Source of the DNA: Pseudomonas mucoides
GTDB lineage: Bacteria; Pseudomonadota; Gammaproteobacteria; Pseudomonadales; Pseudomonadaceae
DNA: 64,000 nucleotides
Reading direction: 5' to 3'
Assembly (NCBI RefSeq): GCF_015461845.1
Contig: NZ_JACOPW010000003.1
Coordinates: 186,001-250,000, forward strand
Below, piece by piece: positions 1-8,667 of this stretch. The notes beneath the pieces are model-generated. The model was not told where the DNA came from. It searched no databases and saw only the letters and a list, made by a program, of their open reading frames with translations. Position 1 is the stretch's first letter; the number at the start of each line of letters is the position of its first letter. The position numbers and the translations under genes were made by a program.

Positions 1-270
1 ATGAAGCAGTACACCCACGCGGAAATCGCCGACATCGCCGAAAAACTGGCGAGCTGGAAAGTGGTGCCGGCCGGTACCGAAGGCTATCGCACGGCGGAAG
101 TGACCCTGGGCGGCGTCGACACCCACGAAGTGTCGTCCAAAACCATGGAATCGCTGAAAAGCCCCGGCCTGTACTTCATCGGCGAAGTGCTCGACGTGAC
201 CGGGCATCTGGGCGGCTTCAACTTCCAGTGGGCCTGGGCCTCAGGCTACGCTGCCGCGCAGTACGCCTGA
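1..270 (+). CDS. BaiN/HI0933-family flavoprotein, C-terminal part
   Basis: The window opens inside this gene, so only the last 89 residues are present; the methionine at base 1 is probably internal. The fragment matches the C-terminal end of the HI0933/YhiN/BaiN family of FAD-dependent oxidoreductases (often labelled aminoacetone oxidase family). It shows the typical ending with a GLYFIGEVLD stretch followed by GHLGGFNFQWAWASG, which contributes to the FAD site in this family. The physiological substrate of family members is mostly unknown. The stop is at 268-270 and a REP pair follows directly. Family assignment is good; function is open. Confidence 0.8.
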   Translation: MKQYTHAEIADIAEKLASWKVVPAGTEGYRTAEVTLGGVDTHEVSSKTMESLKSPGLYFIGEVLDVTGHLGGFNFQWAWASGYAAAQYA

Positions 271-285
271 AGCAACACAAAATCC

Positions 286-377
286 ATGTAAGAGTGAGCC
301 TGCTCGCGCTAGCGGTGTAACAGTCGACAGAGATGTTGAATGTAGCGTCCTCATCGCGAGCAGGCTCACTCCTACAT
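286..377. repeat. REP inverted pair
   Basis: Two inverted copies of a Pseudomonas REP core (GAGCCTGCTCGCG and CGCGAGCAGGCTC) face each other about 50 bases apart between the flavoprotein end and the yccS-like gene. The outer edges read GTAAGAGTGAGCC and GGCTCACTCCTAC. Such pairs (REPINs) can fold as long hairpins at transcript ends. Confidence 0.85.
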
Positions 378-492
378 TGACCCTGTGTGATATCAAGGAA
401 CAGATTTTGCTGTCAGATGTGATCGACGCCATTGCGTCGGCGTCATTACTGGCTCAATTTAGCGTCATTGCCTCGGAAGGCCTTCGCACTTC

Positions 493-2676
493 ATGTCATC
501 GACTCCTCTCAGTCAGTCTCTGCGTCGCCTCTGGGCGCTGGATAAATTCAGCTACAGCGTGCGGGTGTTCATCGCCCTGACCGGCAGCATGGCGGTCTGT
601 TGGTATCAGGATGAAATGGGCCTGCTGATCCCGTTGTTCCTGGGGATCATCGCCAGCGCCCTGGCCGAAACCGACGACAGTTGGCAGGGCCGCCTCAATG
701 CGCTCGCCGTGACACTGGTGTGCTTCAGCGTCGCCGCGTTCTCCGTCGAACTGCTGTTCCCCTACCCCTACCTCTTCATCATCGCCCTGGCCCTCGCCAG
801 TTTCGGCCTGACCATGCTTGGCGCCCTCGGCGAACGCTATGGCGCCATTGCCTCGGCGACGCTGATTCTGTCGGTCTACACGATGATCGGCGTGGACCAG
901 CGCGGTGGCGCCGTCACCGACTTCTGGCATGAACCGGTGCTGCTAGTGGCCGGTGCGGCCTGGTACGGTTTGCTGTCAGTGCTGTGGCAGGCAATGTTTT
1001 CCAACCAGCCAGTGCAGCAGAGCCTGGCGCGGTTGTTCCGTGAGCTGGGTTTCTACCTGAAGCTGAAATCGTCGCTGTTCGAGCCGATCCGGCAGATGGA
1101 CGTTGAAGCCCGGCGCCTGGAACTGGCCCAGCAGAACGGTCGGGTGGTGGCAGCGTTGAACGCCGCCAAGGAAATCATTTTGCACCGGGTCGGCAACGGA
1201 CGGCCGGGCTCGAAAGTCAGCCGCTACCTGAAGCTGTACTTCCTCGCCCAGGACATCCACGAGCGCGCCAGTTCGTCACACTACCCCTACAACGCACTCG
1301 CCGAGGCGTTTTTCCACAGCGACGTGCTGTTCCGCTGTCAGCGCCTGCTGCGTCAACAAGGCAAGGCGTGCCGCGCCTTGGCCGAATCGATCCAGATGCG
1401 TCAGCCGTTCGTCTACGACGCAAGCTTCGCCGAAGCCCTGGGCGACCTGAACGCCTCCATCGAACACCTGCGCATCCAGAGCAACCCGGCCTGGCGCGGC
1501 CTGTTGCGCTCGCTGCGGGCGCTCACGGCCAACCTCTCGACACTCGACCGCTTGCTCAGCGACGCGAGCAACCCGGACGCCCTGGCCGATGCCACCGACA
1601 GCAGCCTGCTCGACCGTTCGCCGCGCAGCCTCAAAGATGTGTGGATACGCTTGCGCACACAACTGACGCCAACGTCGCTGCTGTTCCGCCATGCACTGCG
1701 TTTGCCCCTGGCGCTGAGCATCGGCTACGGCATGGTGCATTTGATTCACCCCTCGCAAGGCTACTGGATCATCCTCACCACGCTGTTCGTGTGCCAGCCG
1801 AACTACGGCGCTACCCGACGCAAGCTCGGCCAGCGGATCATCGGCACGGCGATCGGCCTGACCTTGGCCTGGGCACTGTTCGATCTGTTCCCGAATCCGC
1901 TGATTCAGTCGTGCTTCGCCATCGCCGCTGGCGTCGTGTTCTTTATCAACCGCACCACCCGCTACACCTTGGCCACGGCCGCGATTACCTTGATGGTGCT
2001 GTTCTGCTTCAATCAGGTCGGCGACGGGTACGGACTGTTCCTGCCACGACTGCTCGATACGTTGCTCGGCAGCCTGATCGCCGGGCTGGCGGTGTTCCTG
2101 TTCCTGCCGGACTGGCAGGGCCGACGCCTGAACAAAGTTCTGGCCAACACCCTGACCTGCAACAGCATTTACCTGCGCCAGATCATGCAGCAATACGCCG
2201 CCGGCAAAAGTGACGACCTGGCGTATCGCCTGGCTCGACGCAACGCGCACAACGCCGACGCAGCATTGTCGACGACGCTGGCCAACATGCTCATGGAGCC
2301 TGGGCACTTCCGAAAAGAAGCGGATGTCGGGTTTCGTTTCCTGGTGCTGTCGCACACCTTGCTCAGCTATTTGTCCGGGCTGGGCGCGCACCGTGAAACG
2401 GCGCTACCGGCGGATGTTCGCGAGCAGTTGATTGAGGGTGCCGGCGTGAGCCTGGCAGCGAGCATCGATGAGATCGCCCAAGGCCTGGCGAGCAAAACGC
2501 CGGTGGCGATTCAGAGTGATGAAGAAGAGGCCCTGGCCAATTCGCTTGAGCAGATGCCCGATGAAATCGATGAAGGGCAACGGTTGGTGCAGACGCAGTT
2601 GGCGTTGATTTGTCGGCAACTGGGGCCGCTGCGAACATTGGCGGCGCATTTGATCAAAGACACCAGTGAGGCTTGA
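493..2676 (+). CDS. yccS: YccS/YhfK-family FUSC inner-membrane protein
   Basis: The 727-residue product has two blocks of hydrophobic helices, roughly residues 20-160 and 395-530, each followed by a long soluble region. This duplicated layout is that of the YccS/FUSC family, related to fusaric-acid and aromatic-acid efflux proteins, and the length is normal for YccS. Known members sit in the inner membrane; their substrate is not firmly established. The chosen ATG has GGAAGG about 11 bases upstream. The gene stands alone on the plus strand, with a solute-binding gene converging on it 25 bases after its stop. The family is secure, the transport role is inferred. Confidence 0.85.
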   Translation: MSSTPLSQSLRRLWALDKFSYSVRVFIALTGSMAVCWYQDEMGLLIPLFLGIIASALAETDDSWQGRLNALAVTLVCFSVAAFSVELLFPYPYLFIIALALASFGLTMLGALGERYGAIASATLILSVYTMIGVDQRGGAVTDFWHEPVLLVAGAAWYGLLSVLWQAMFSNQPVQQSLARLFRELGFYLKLKSSLFEPIRQMDVEARRLELAQQNGRVVAALNAAKEIILHRVGNGRPGSKVSRYLKLYFLAQDIHERASSSHYPYNALAEAFFHSDVLFRCQRLLRQQGKACRALAESIQMRQPFVYDASFAEALGDLNASIEHLRIQSNPAWRGLLRSLRALTANLSTLDRLLSDASNPDALADATDSSLLDRSPRSLKDVWIRLRTQLTPTSLLFRHALRLPLALSIGYGMVHLIHPSQGYWIILTTLFVCQPNYGATRRKLGQRIIGTAIGLTLAWALFDLFPNPLIQSCFAIAAGVVFFINRTTRYTLATAAITLMVLFCFNQVGDGYGLFLPRLLDTLLGSLIAGLAVFLFLPDWQGRRLNKVLANTLTCNSIYLRQIMQQYAAGKSDDLAYRLARRNAHNADAALSTTLANMLMEPGHFRKEADVGFRFLVLSHTLLSYLSGLGAHRETALPADVREQLIEGAGVSLAASIDEIAQGLASKTPVAIQSDEEEALANSLEQMPDEIDEGQRLVQTQLALICRQLGPLRTLAAHLIKDTSEA

Positions 2677-2701
2677 GACTTGCGGAGGCATCGGATCAGC
2701 C

Positions 2702-3439
2702 TCACATCCCATGCTGTTTCATCAACCGCTGATAACTGCCATCCGCCTTCATCTCGGCAATCTCACGGTCAAACCCGGCAACGATCTGCTCATGCTGCGG
2801 GTTCTTCAGACTGACCAAAATATGCAGGCTGTTCTCACTCAACGGCTTGGGCAGAAACTCCACCGCATTACGCACTTTGGATGATTCACGCGCCAGGTAA
2901 TAACGGGCGACGTACTCATCTTCCAGCGTCAACTTGACCCGGTCCGCCGCGACCATGCGCACGGCCATGGAAAAGTTATGCACCGGGACTTTCTGCAGTG
3001 ATGCGTCGTCATCGAACTCTGGCGAATAGGCGTAGCCGCGCACGATCGCAATCGGATAGGTGTGCAGTTGCTGCAAGTTGTTGTATTCGATCGGCGAATC
3101 TTTGCGTTTCAGGAAGCGCACACGATTCACCAGATATTCGCCGGAGAACTGGCCCAGCTTGGTGCGATCAGCGGTGTACCAGGCGTTGACCAGCACGTCA
3201 TAACGCCCCTCGCCTACACCCAATAACGCTCGGGCCCAGGGCACCTGCTCGAAATCACTGGCATAGCCTGCGCGTGCCAGCGCGGTCGTGACGATGTCCG
3301 TCGCCAAACCGCCGTTGACCAGCGTCGCGTCGGTAAAGGGCGGCCAGGCGTCGGCGACCAGTCGCAGCTTTTCCGCTGCCGCGCCTTGTGTCAGCCACAG
3401 CAATACGATCAAAGCAGAAGCTCGATGCAATCGCGGCAT
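2702..3439 (-). CDS. Periplasmic solute-binding protein, family 3 (orphan)
   Basis: A 245-residue protein with a Sec signal peptide (cleavage probably after AAA near residue 22) and the bacterial extracellular solute-binding family 3 fold. The mature chain begins EKLRLVADAWPPF, a typical opening, and a later GRYDVLVNAW segment matches the family. Relatives bind polar amino acids or opines for ABC uptake, but no permease or ATPase gene is nearby. It may serve a distant transporter or act as a sensor input. The ligand cannot be predicted from the sequence. Confidence 0.75.
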   Translation of the reverse strand: MPRLHRASALIVLLWLTQGAAAEKLRLVADAWPPFTDATLVNGGLATDIVTTALARAGYASDFEQVPWARALLGVGEGRYDVLVNAWYTADRTKLGQFSGEYLVNRVRFLKRKDSPIEYNNLQQLHTYPIAIVRGYAYSPEFDDDASLQKVPVHNFSMAVRMVAADRVKLTLEDEYVARYYLARESSKVRNAVEFLPKPLSENSLHILVSLKNPQHEQIVAGFDREIAEMKADGSYQRLMKQHGM

Positions 3440-3695
3440 GCTAGAAAATCCTTAGCGAGCGGGTAGCCCGACGTGTTTTTCAGCCCAAACTCCAAGACCC
3501 GTGTACCGGCAGCCAGGTACTCAACATTAGCTCATTGAAGCCATTGCACAGCGCGTCATCGAAGATTACACAAAGAAGACGGCGCCGCGCGAAATGAATG
3601 ATGGCATTTTGGCCTTTGTCACAGATTTCCCCGCCATAAAGACAATGATCCTCAGGACGCTTAGTATCGAGCGACGATGCTCAAGGAAAGTGAAT

Positions 3696-4148
3696 ATGAC
3701 AATTGACTGGATCTGCAAACACCACAGCGATTTGGGCAAGGAACAGCTGTACGCCATTCTGCAACTGCGCTCAGAGGTGTTCGTCGTCGAGCAGAAATGC
3801 GTCTATCAAGACATCGATGGCCAGGACCTGGAAGGTGACACCTGCCATTTGATGGCATGGGAAGAGAATCGGCTGGTGGGTTACCTGCGATTGCTCGATC
3901 CGCAGCTACAAGGAGGAGATGTGGTGATTGGCCGGGTGATCGTTGCCCCGACGGCCCGTGGCACCGGGATTGGGCATGAGCTGATGGCGCAGGCGTTGAA
4001 GCAGGCTGAGAAACATTGGCCGGACATGCCGGTTTACCTGTCGGCCCAGGCGCATTTGCAGGGGTATTACGGGAAGTACGGGTTTGTGGTGGCGGGTGAG
4101 GAGTATGTCGAGGATGGCATTCCGCACATTGGGATGCGTCGGCCTTAA
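3696..4148 (+). CDS. elaA: ElaA-like GNAT N-acetyltransferase
   Basis: A 150-residue single-domain GNAT protein of the ElaA type. Visible features are the LRSEVFVVEQKCVYQDIDG opening (residues about 23-41), the acetyl-CoA-binding turn RVIVAPTARGTGIGHEL and a C-terminal AQAHLQGYYGKYGF stretch typical of ElaA. The ATG at 3696 is preferred because AAGGAAAG lies just upstream and the product then has the family's usual length; an in-frame ATG at 3594 would add 34 unconserved residues. The acceptor substrate is unknown. It is monocistronic and followed by a REP pair. Confidence 0.85.
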   Translation: MTIDWICKHHSDLGKEQLYAILQLRSEVFVVEQKCVYQDIDGQDLEGDTCHLMAWEENRLVGYLRLLDPQLQGGDVVIGRVIVAPTARGTGIGHELMAQALKQAEKHWPDMPVYLSAQAHLQGYYGKYGFVVAGEEYVEDGIPHIGMRRP

Positions 4149-4150
4149 GG

Positions 4151-4223
4151 GCCCCATCGCGAGCAAGCTCGCTCCCACAGGGATCACCTCAATCCTGTAG
4201 GAGCCGAGCTTGCTCGCGATGGC
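4151..4223. repeat. REP inverted pair
   Basis: Two REP cores in opposite orientation, ATCGCGAGCAAGCTCGCTCC and GAGCCGAGCTTGCTCGCGAT, lie between the convergent elaA-like gene and the winged-helix gene. They may also act as a bidirectional transcript end. Confidence 0.85.
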
Positions 4224-4245
4224 ATCAGCTGCAACACCGCAAAAG

Positions 4246-4542
4246 CTAGGGGTACTCAAGCACCTCTTTGATCTGCCGCAAATTCCGCTCGATCCACCCC
4301 CGATCAATCGCCCCCCACTCACGAATCCGATAACGCCCCGCATGATTGCGCGCACCTTCTTCCTGTTCGAACTCGCAAATGATGTCCAGGTCCGCCAACG
4401 CCGCAATCGTGTCCTGCGCCGTGCGCCGGGGCATGCCGGTGACTTCGGTCAAGGCCGGGACGCTGCTCGCCAGCCCGCTGTCGATCAAGTACGCCACGTA
4501 CAACCGGCGGTAAAAACTGCTCTTGGTCTTGCTGACTTCCAT
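4246..4542 (-). CDS. Small winged-helix DNA-binding-like protein
   Basis: A 98-residue protein with a predicted helix-turn-helix: residues about 25-50 (VPALTEVTGMPRRTAQDTI) look like a recognition-helix region, followed by a possible wing around residues 55-75. It resembles small hypothetical winged-helix proteins of Pseudomonas. No ligand domain is present. It lies 25 bases downstream of the metallopeptidase gene on the same strand and could be co-transcribed with it. Targets are unknown. Confidence 0.6.
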   Translation of the reverse strand: MEVSKTKSSFYRRLYVAYLIDSGLASSVPALTEVTGMPRRTAQDTIAALADLDIICEFEQEEGARNHAGRYRIREWGAIDRGWIERNLRQIKEVLEYP

Positions 4543-4567
4543 TCAAACACTCCCGGCCGTTGATCCG

Positions 4568-5059
4568 TTATTGCATGTCCCGCCAGGTCAGGTACACCCG
4601 CAGGTCAAACTCCACCTGGTGATAGCCCGGCAGCATGTGTTCGCAGAGTTTGTAGAACGCTTTGTTGTGATCCGACTCTTTAAAGTGCGCCAGCTCATGC
4701 ACCACGATCATTTTCAGAAACTCCGAAGGCGCTTCCTTGAACAGCGAGGCCACACGGATTTCTTTCTTGGCCTTGAGCTTGCCGCCCTGCACCCGCGAGA
4801 TCGTGGTGTGCAAGCCAAGGGCGCGATGCGTGAGGTCCAGACGGTTATCGAACAACACTTTGTCGATGGCTGGAGCATTGCGCAGGTATTCCTGCTTGAG
4901 ATCCAGCGCGTAGGTGTACAGCGCCTTGTCGCTCTGCACACCGTGCTTTTCCGGGTAGCGCTTGGTCAGGTAATCGCCCAGCCGATCGTCGGCGATCAAC
5001 TGGCGCACTTGATCCTGCAATGCAGCAGGATAGGCCTGGAGGTATTTCAACGCGGTCAT
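4568..5059 (-). CDS. YgjP-like (M48-type) metallopeptidase
   Basis: The protein carries the zinc-peptidase motif HELAHFKESDHNKAFY, with two histidines and glutamate in HExxH and a downstream histidine, as in the YgjP/DUF45 family. The ATG at 5059 gives 163 residues beginning MTALKYLQ; a GTG at 5080 in the same frame would add seven residues, and neither has a strong Shine-Dalgarno. No signal peptide is visible, so a cytoplasmic protease is likely. It sits between the GGDEF-EAL gene and the winged-helix gene, all on the minus strand with short gaps. Confidence 0.75.
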   Translation of the reverse strand: MTALKYLQAYPAALQDQVRQLIADDRLGDYLTKRYPEKHGVQSDKALYTYALDLKQEYLRNAPAIDKVLFDNRLDLTHRALGLHTTISRVQGGKLKAKKEIRVASLFKEAPSEFLKMIVVHELAHFKESDHNKAFYKLCEHMLPGYHQVEFDLRVYLTWRDMQ

Positions 5060-5104
5060 TGGGGCGGCAACACGAATCACGAAAAGGTCGCCAGTGTAGC
5101 GAAT

Positions 5105-7228
5105 TCAACTGTTCAGTGCGCTCCAGTCGAACGGCTGCACAAAGTCGCCGACGTCCTCGGCCATCATCGGCCGCGCCACCAGAAAACCTTGCACGTACTC
5201 ACAGCCATTCGCTTGCAGCCATTGGTACTGCGCAACGGTTTCCACCCCTTCGGCGATCACCAGCATTCCATATTGCTTGCACAGGTCGATCACAGTGCGC
5301 ACCAGGGCGGCATCCCTGGAGGACTCGGGCAGCCGGGAGATCAAATGCCGGTCGAGCTTGAGCGTGTCCAGTTCCAGGTCCCGCAGATGCGCCAGCGAGC
5401 AGGGCCCGGAACCAAAGTCATCGAGAGCCACCCGCACCCCAAGATTGCGCAGCAGACGCAGGGTCTTATGGGTTTCTTCCGGGTTTTGCATCAGCGCTTC
5501 TTCCGTTACTTCGACTTCCAGATGACGCGGTTGCAGGCCATGGCGCTCCAGCACCTGGCGCAACTCGGTGACCAGGTTGGGCATGCCGAACTGAGTGCTG
5601 CTCAGACTGACGCCGAGCACCAGATCTTCGGCAAACAGGGTTTCCCAGGCCTTTCGCTGCCCGGCTCCACGCTGGTAAATCCAGCTGCCCAGTCGACTGA
5701 TCAGTCGCGCCTCTTCCAGCAACGGCAAAAACAGCCCCGGCGGCACATCGCCGACACTCGGGTGCTGCCAGCGCAGCAACGCCTCGAACCCGCGAACCTG
5801 TCCATTGGCAATGGACACTTGAGGTTGGTACACCAAATTGAAATCACGGTTTTCGATGGCCGTGCGCACGCTCTCTTCGAGCATCAGCCGCGAACGCGCC
5901 CGGCCGTTCATCTCGTGATCGTAGAAACGGTACTGCTGACGGCCCGCGCGCTTGGCTTCGTACATGGCAATGTCCGAGGCCCGCAACAAACCGTCGAGGT
6001 TCGCCCCGCAATCCGGAAACGTCGCAATCCCGATGCTGGCGCCCAAAGTGATTTCCAGGCCATCGATCTGCTGACAGATCGATACCCGCTCGATGAGTTT
6101 TTCCGCAATCTTCGCCGCCTGCTCGGGAAACTCCAGGTCCAGCAGCGCCGTAAATTCATCGCCGCCCATCCGCGCCAGAATGTCGAACGGCCGCAAGCAG
6201 GCCTTCAACTGCTCGGACACCCAGCGCAGCACGCGGTCGCCGGCATCGTGGCCGAGGGAGTCATTGACCCGTTTGAAGCCGTCGAGGTCCAGGTACAGCA
6301 GCACCCAGGCGCTGTCGGTGCGTTCACCGCGCAGCAACAGGTTTTCCACGGTCTGGTAGAAACCCCGACGATTGAGCAGGCCGGTCAATGGATCGGTCAC
6401 GGCCTGGAACTCCAGCTGCTGATGCAGGTGGCGCACCACCGACATGTCCAGCACCGTCACCACCATCGCGTGCTGCTCCGCAGGCAATGGCGCGCATGAC
6501 AGCGCCACCGGCACCTGTTGGCCGGGCGCAGTACGCAACAGCGCATCATGCAGGCGCAAAGTCTCGCCGCGCCGGTAACCGGTATAAATTTCGGATTCCA
6601 GCCAGACCGGGATGTGCGGTTTTTGCAGGAAGTCCAGAAAATCCCTGCCTTGCAGCTCCTGCACCGTTGCGTTCAGCAGCCGCGACATCGCCGGGTTGGC
6701 AAATTGGATAACCCCGTCCTCACTCACCACCAGAATGCCTTCGGCCGCGTTCTCCAGCACCGAGGCATTAAACGCGCGTGCGACTTCCAGGTCGTGGCTC
6801 AAGCGCTGCAAGGCACGGCGATTGCGCTGGTGTTCCAGCAGGGCCTGGACTTTAGGCTTGAGGATTTGCGGATCGAACGGTTTGAACAGGTAATCCACCG
6901 CGCCGCTGGCGTAGCCCTTGATCACCGCGTCCGGGGATTGTTCGTTGGCGGTGAGGAAGATGATTGGTGTAAGGCGGGTTCGCTGGCTGCCGCGCATCAG
7001 GCGCGCGACTTCAAAACCGTCCATGCCCGGCATTTGCACATCGAGCAGCACCAGGTCGACATCGTGTTCGAGCAAAAGGTTTAGCGCTTCAAAGCCGGAG
7101 GCTGCGGTCATCACCTGCCAGTCCTGGCGCTGAAGCAACGCGCGCATGCTGATCAGGTTTTCAGGGTAATCATCGACGATTAAAAGGACCGAGTTGCCTT
7201 CGGCTGGCGTGGGTTGCGCGCATTCCAT
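5105..7228 (-). CDS. REC-PAS-GGDEF-EAL cyclic-di-GMP response regulator
   Basis: A 707-residue cytoplasmic signalling protein. An N-terminal receiver domain (about 14-130) has the phospho-acceptor Asp63 in LLDVQMPGMDG and the KPF lysine motif. A PAS-like domain (about 150-265) follows, then a GGDEF domain with intact GGDEF at 355-359, then an EAL domain with EAL at 482-484. The EAL domain keeps EVTEE, LDDFGSG and EGVET motifs, so phosphodiesterase activity is plausible; the usual GTGYSSL loop reads GSGPCSL, a mild departure. Both synthesis and breakdown of c-di-GMP are possible, gated by phosphorylation. No partner kinase gene is adjacent. Confidence 0.9.
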   Translation of the reverse strand: MECAQPTPAEGNSVLLIVDDYPENLISMRALLQRQDWQVMTAASGFEALNLLLEHDVDLVLLDVQMPGMDGFEVARLMRGSQRTRLTPIIFLTANEQSPDAVIKGYASGAVDYLFKPFDPQILKPKVQALLEHQRNRRALQRLSHDLEVARAFNASVLENAAEGILVVSEDGVIQFANPAMSRLLNATVQELQGRDFLDFLQKPHIPVWLESEIYTGYRRGETLRLHDALLRTAPGQQVPVALSCAPLPAEQHAMVVTVLDMSVVRHLHQQLEFQAVTDPLTGLLNRRGFYQTVENLLLRGERTDSAWVLLYLDLDGFKRVNDSLGHDAGDRVLRWVSEQLKACLRPFDILARMGGDEFTALLDLEFPEQAAKIAEKLIERVSICQQIDGLEITLGASIGIATFPDCGANLDGLLRASDIAMYEAKRAGRQQYRFYDHEMNGRARSRLMLEESVRTAIENRDFNLVYQPQVSIANGQVRGFEALLRWQHPSVGDVPPGLFLPLLEEARLISRLGSWIYQRGAGQRKAWETLFAEDLVLGVSLSSTQFGMPNLVTELRQVLERHGLQPRHLEVEVTEEALMQNPEETHKTLRLLRNLGVRVALDDFGSGPCSLAHLRDLELDTLKLDRHLISRLPESSRDAALVRTVIDLCKQYGMLVIAEGVETVAQYQWLQANGCEYVQGFLVARPMMAEDVGDFVQPFDWSALNS

Positions 7229-7551
7229 GCTGCTTCTCTTGTTCGGGGACGTCAGGCCGGTTTCTCGTGAAAACCGGACAAATACTAGGCCTTCACTCTA
7301 GACCGGGATCCACAAAAGCAGAAGCCATCAGAGCGCCATCATTTAACTAACGCGTTCATTTGCCGACTAACGGTCGGTCCTGAAAGCCCCGAAAACCGGG
7401 AAAGATGGCATTTCGACAGGACGTTGACGCCAAATCTCTGCCGGATGGGCATTAACAAAGTGGCCTCGTACGCTTATAAAGACCGCCCCCCGATGCGCGG
7501 GCTAGAGCTTCTGGCACGCGCGTGCAGCAAAAATTTGTGGAAGCTTTGTCT
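7229..7551. other. Divergent intergenic region
   Basis: About 320 bases between the divergent GGDEF-EAL and PL7 genes. No coding region is supported here. A plausible sigma-70 promoter facing the lyase lies at 7452-7480. Nothing else stands out apart from G/C-rich patches. Confidence 0.5.
7452..7480 (+). promoter_or_regulatory. Candidate sigma-70 promoter for the PL7 gene
   Basis: TTAACA at 7452-7457 and TATAAA at 7475-7480 are separated by exactly 17 bases. The implied start near 7487 gives a leader of about 65 bases before the ATG at 7552. Found by eye only. Confidence 0.45.
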
Positions 7552-8220
7552 ATGATCGATCTCGCAACCTGGAACCTCAGCGTTCCCGTTGGCAATCCGC
7601 CGTATACCGTTGAAACCGCCAAACTGGTGGACGGCTTCAAGGACCAATACTTCCACTCAGACACCGGCACCTTGTTTTTCTGGGCACCCGTCACCGGCTC
7701 TAAAACAGCCAATGCAAAGTATCCCCGCACTGAACTTCGAGAAACCTACAGCAACGGCACCCTGAAAAACTGGCTCTACCCGGACGCCGACAACTCCCTG
7801 CGGGCGACGCTGGCGGTGAATCAGGTACCGAGTTCAGGAAAGATCGTTATTGGCCAGATCCATGCGTATGAAAGCCAAAGACCGATGGTGAAGGTCGAGT
7901 ATCAGTACAAGACCAGCACCGCCACCGGCAACATCGTTGCCAAAGTGCGCATGCATCCGGATGACGATGAAGGTCGGGTGATCACCATCGCCACCGGGGT
8001 GAAACTTGATCAGGAGTTTTCCTACCTCATCCACCTGAGCCCCGGCGGTGCATTGGGCATCAGCGCGGCTGGCTACCAGTGGGACACCAACATCAGCGCG
8101 ACGTGGCGCGACAAGCCGCTGTATTTCAAGGCCGGGGTCTATGTGCAAGACCACACCGGGTACACCAGCGAAGGCGGGAAAGTGACGTTCAGCAAGCTGG
8201 ATATTGATCACGACAAGTAA
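7552..8220 (+). CDS. Polysaccharide lyase family 7 (alginate lyase)
   Basis: A 222-residue single-domain PL7 enzyme, which cleaves alginate by beta-elimination. The three family signatures are visible: RTELRE at 59-64, QIH at 102-104 and YFKAGVY at 191-197, which hold the catalytic Gln, His and Tyr. The ATG at 7552 is chosen because family members start MIDLATWNLS and GGAAG lies upstream; an in-frame ATG at 7522 adds ten residues. No signal peptide or lipobox is present with either start, so the enzyme is cytoplasmic or exported by a non-Sec route. No alginate operon gene is nearby. Confidence 0.85.
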   Translation: MIDLATWNLSVPVGNPPYTVETAKLVDGFKDQYFHSDTGTLFFWAPVTGSKTANAKYPRTELRETYSNGTLKNWLYPDADNSLRATLAVNQVPSSGKIVIGQIHAYESQRPMVKVEYQYKTSTATGNIVAKVRMHPDDDEGRVITIATGVKLDQEFSYLIHLSPGGALGISAAGYQWDTNISATWRDKPLYFKAGVYVQDHTGYTSEGGKVTFSKLDIDHDK

Positions 8221-8225
8221 TCCTT

Positions 8226-8257
8226 TGATCGTTCCCACGCTCCGGCGTGGTAACGCG
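8226..8257. repeat. Partial GTTCCCACGC-type repeat
   Basis: GATCGTTCCCACGCTCCGGCGTGG follows the PL7 stop, a half copy of the palindromic repeat family seen complete at 23185-23218 and 40217-40326. Confidence 0.6.
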
Positions 8258-8288
8258 TCCCTCACCATCCTAAATACACCTCATCCCC

Positions 8289-8433
8289 TGTAGCAGCTGC
8301 CGAGCCTGCGAGGCTGCGTCCGAGGACGAAGTCCACGCAATCCCGGTAAACCCCGCCCGCCTGAATGAATACGTTGCCTGATAGACGACTGCTGCGCTGC
8401 TGAACTCAGTCTTGCACGCTCGACAGCTGCTAC
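8289..8433. repeat. Long inverted repeat, GTAGCAGCTG family
   Basis: The left arm starts GTAGCAGCTGCCGAGC and the right arm ends GCTCGACAGCTGCTAC, about 110 bases apart. The left arm continues into a GCCTGCGAGGCTGCG hairpin. It is a different family from the REP cores around it and contains no credible gene. Confidence 0.75.
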
Positions 8434-8468
8434 CGACCAACTGAGCGTCCGAAAAACTTGTAGGACGC

Positions 8469-8614
8469 CTCCGGCCGTGGCGAGGGAGCTTGCTCCCGCT
8501 GGGCGGCGAAGCAGCCCCAAACCCTGCCACTCCTTTCCCACAGACACGCCACACCGCCCGGTTTACGGAAGCTGCACCGCCGAACGGGAGCAAGCTCCCT
8601 CGCCACAATGACCG
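8469..8614. repeat. REP inverted pair
   Basis: GTGGCGAGGGAGCTTGCTCC and GGAGCAAGCTCCCTCGCCAC face each other across about 90 bases. This is a distinct REP sub-type from those with the CGCGAGCAGGCTC core elsewhere in the window. Confidence 0.85.
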
Positions 8615-8667
8615 CATGTACGTCCTACAGCCCGGTTGTGAATGCCGAAATTGCTGCCTAAAGTTGG

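Noticed and set aside
4523..6499. Long open frame opposite the GGDEF-EAL and metallopeptidase genes
   Set aside because: It is a codon-bias shadow in GC-rich DNA; the minus strand carries clear conserved domains.
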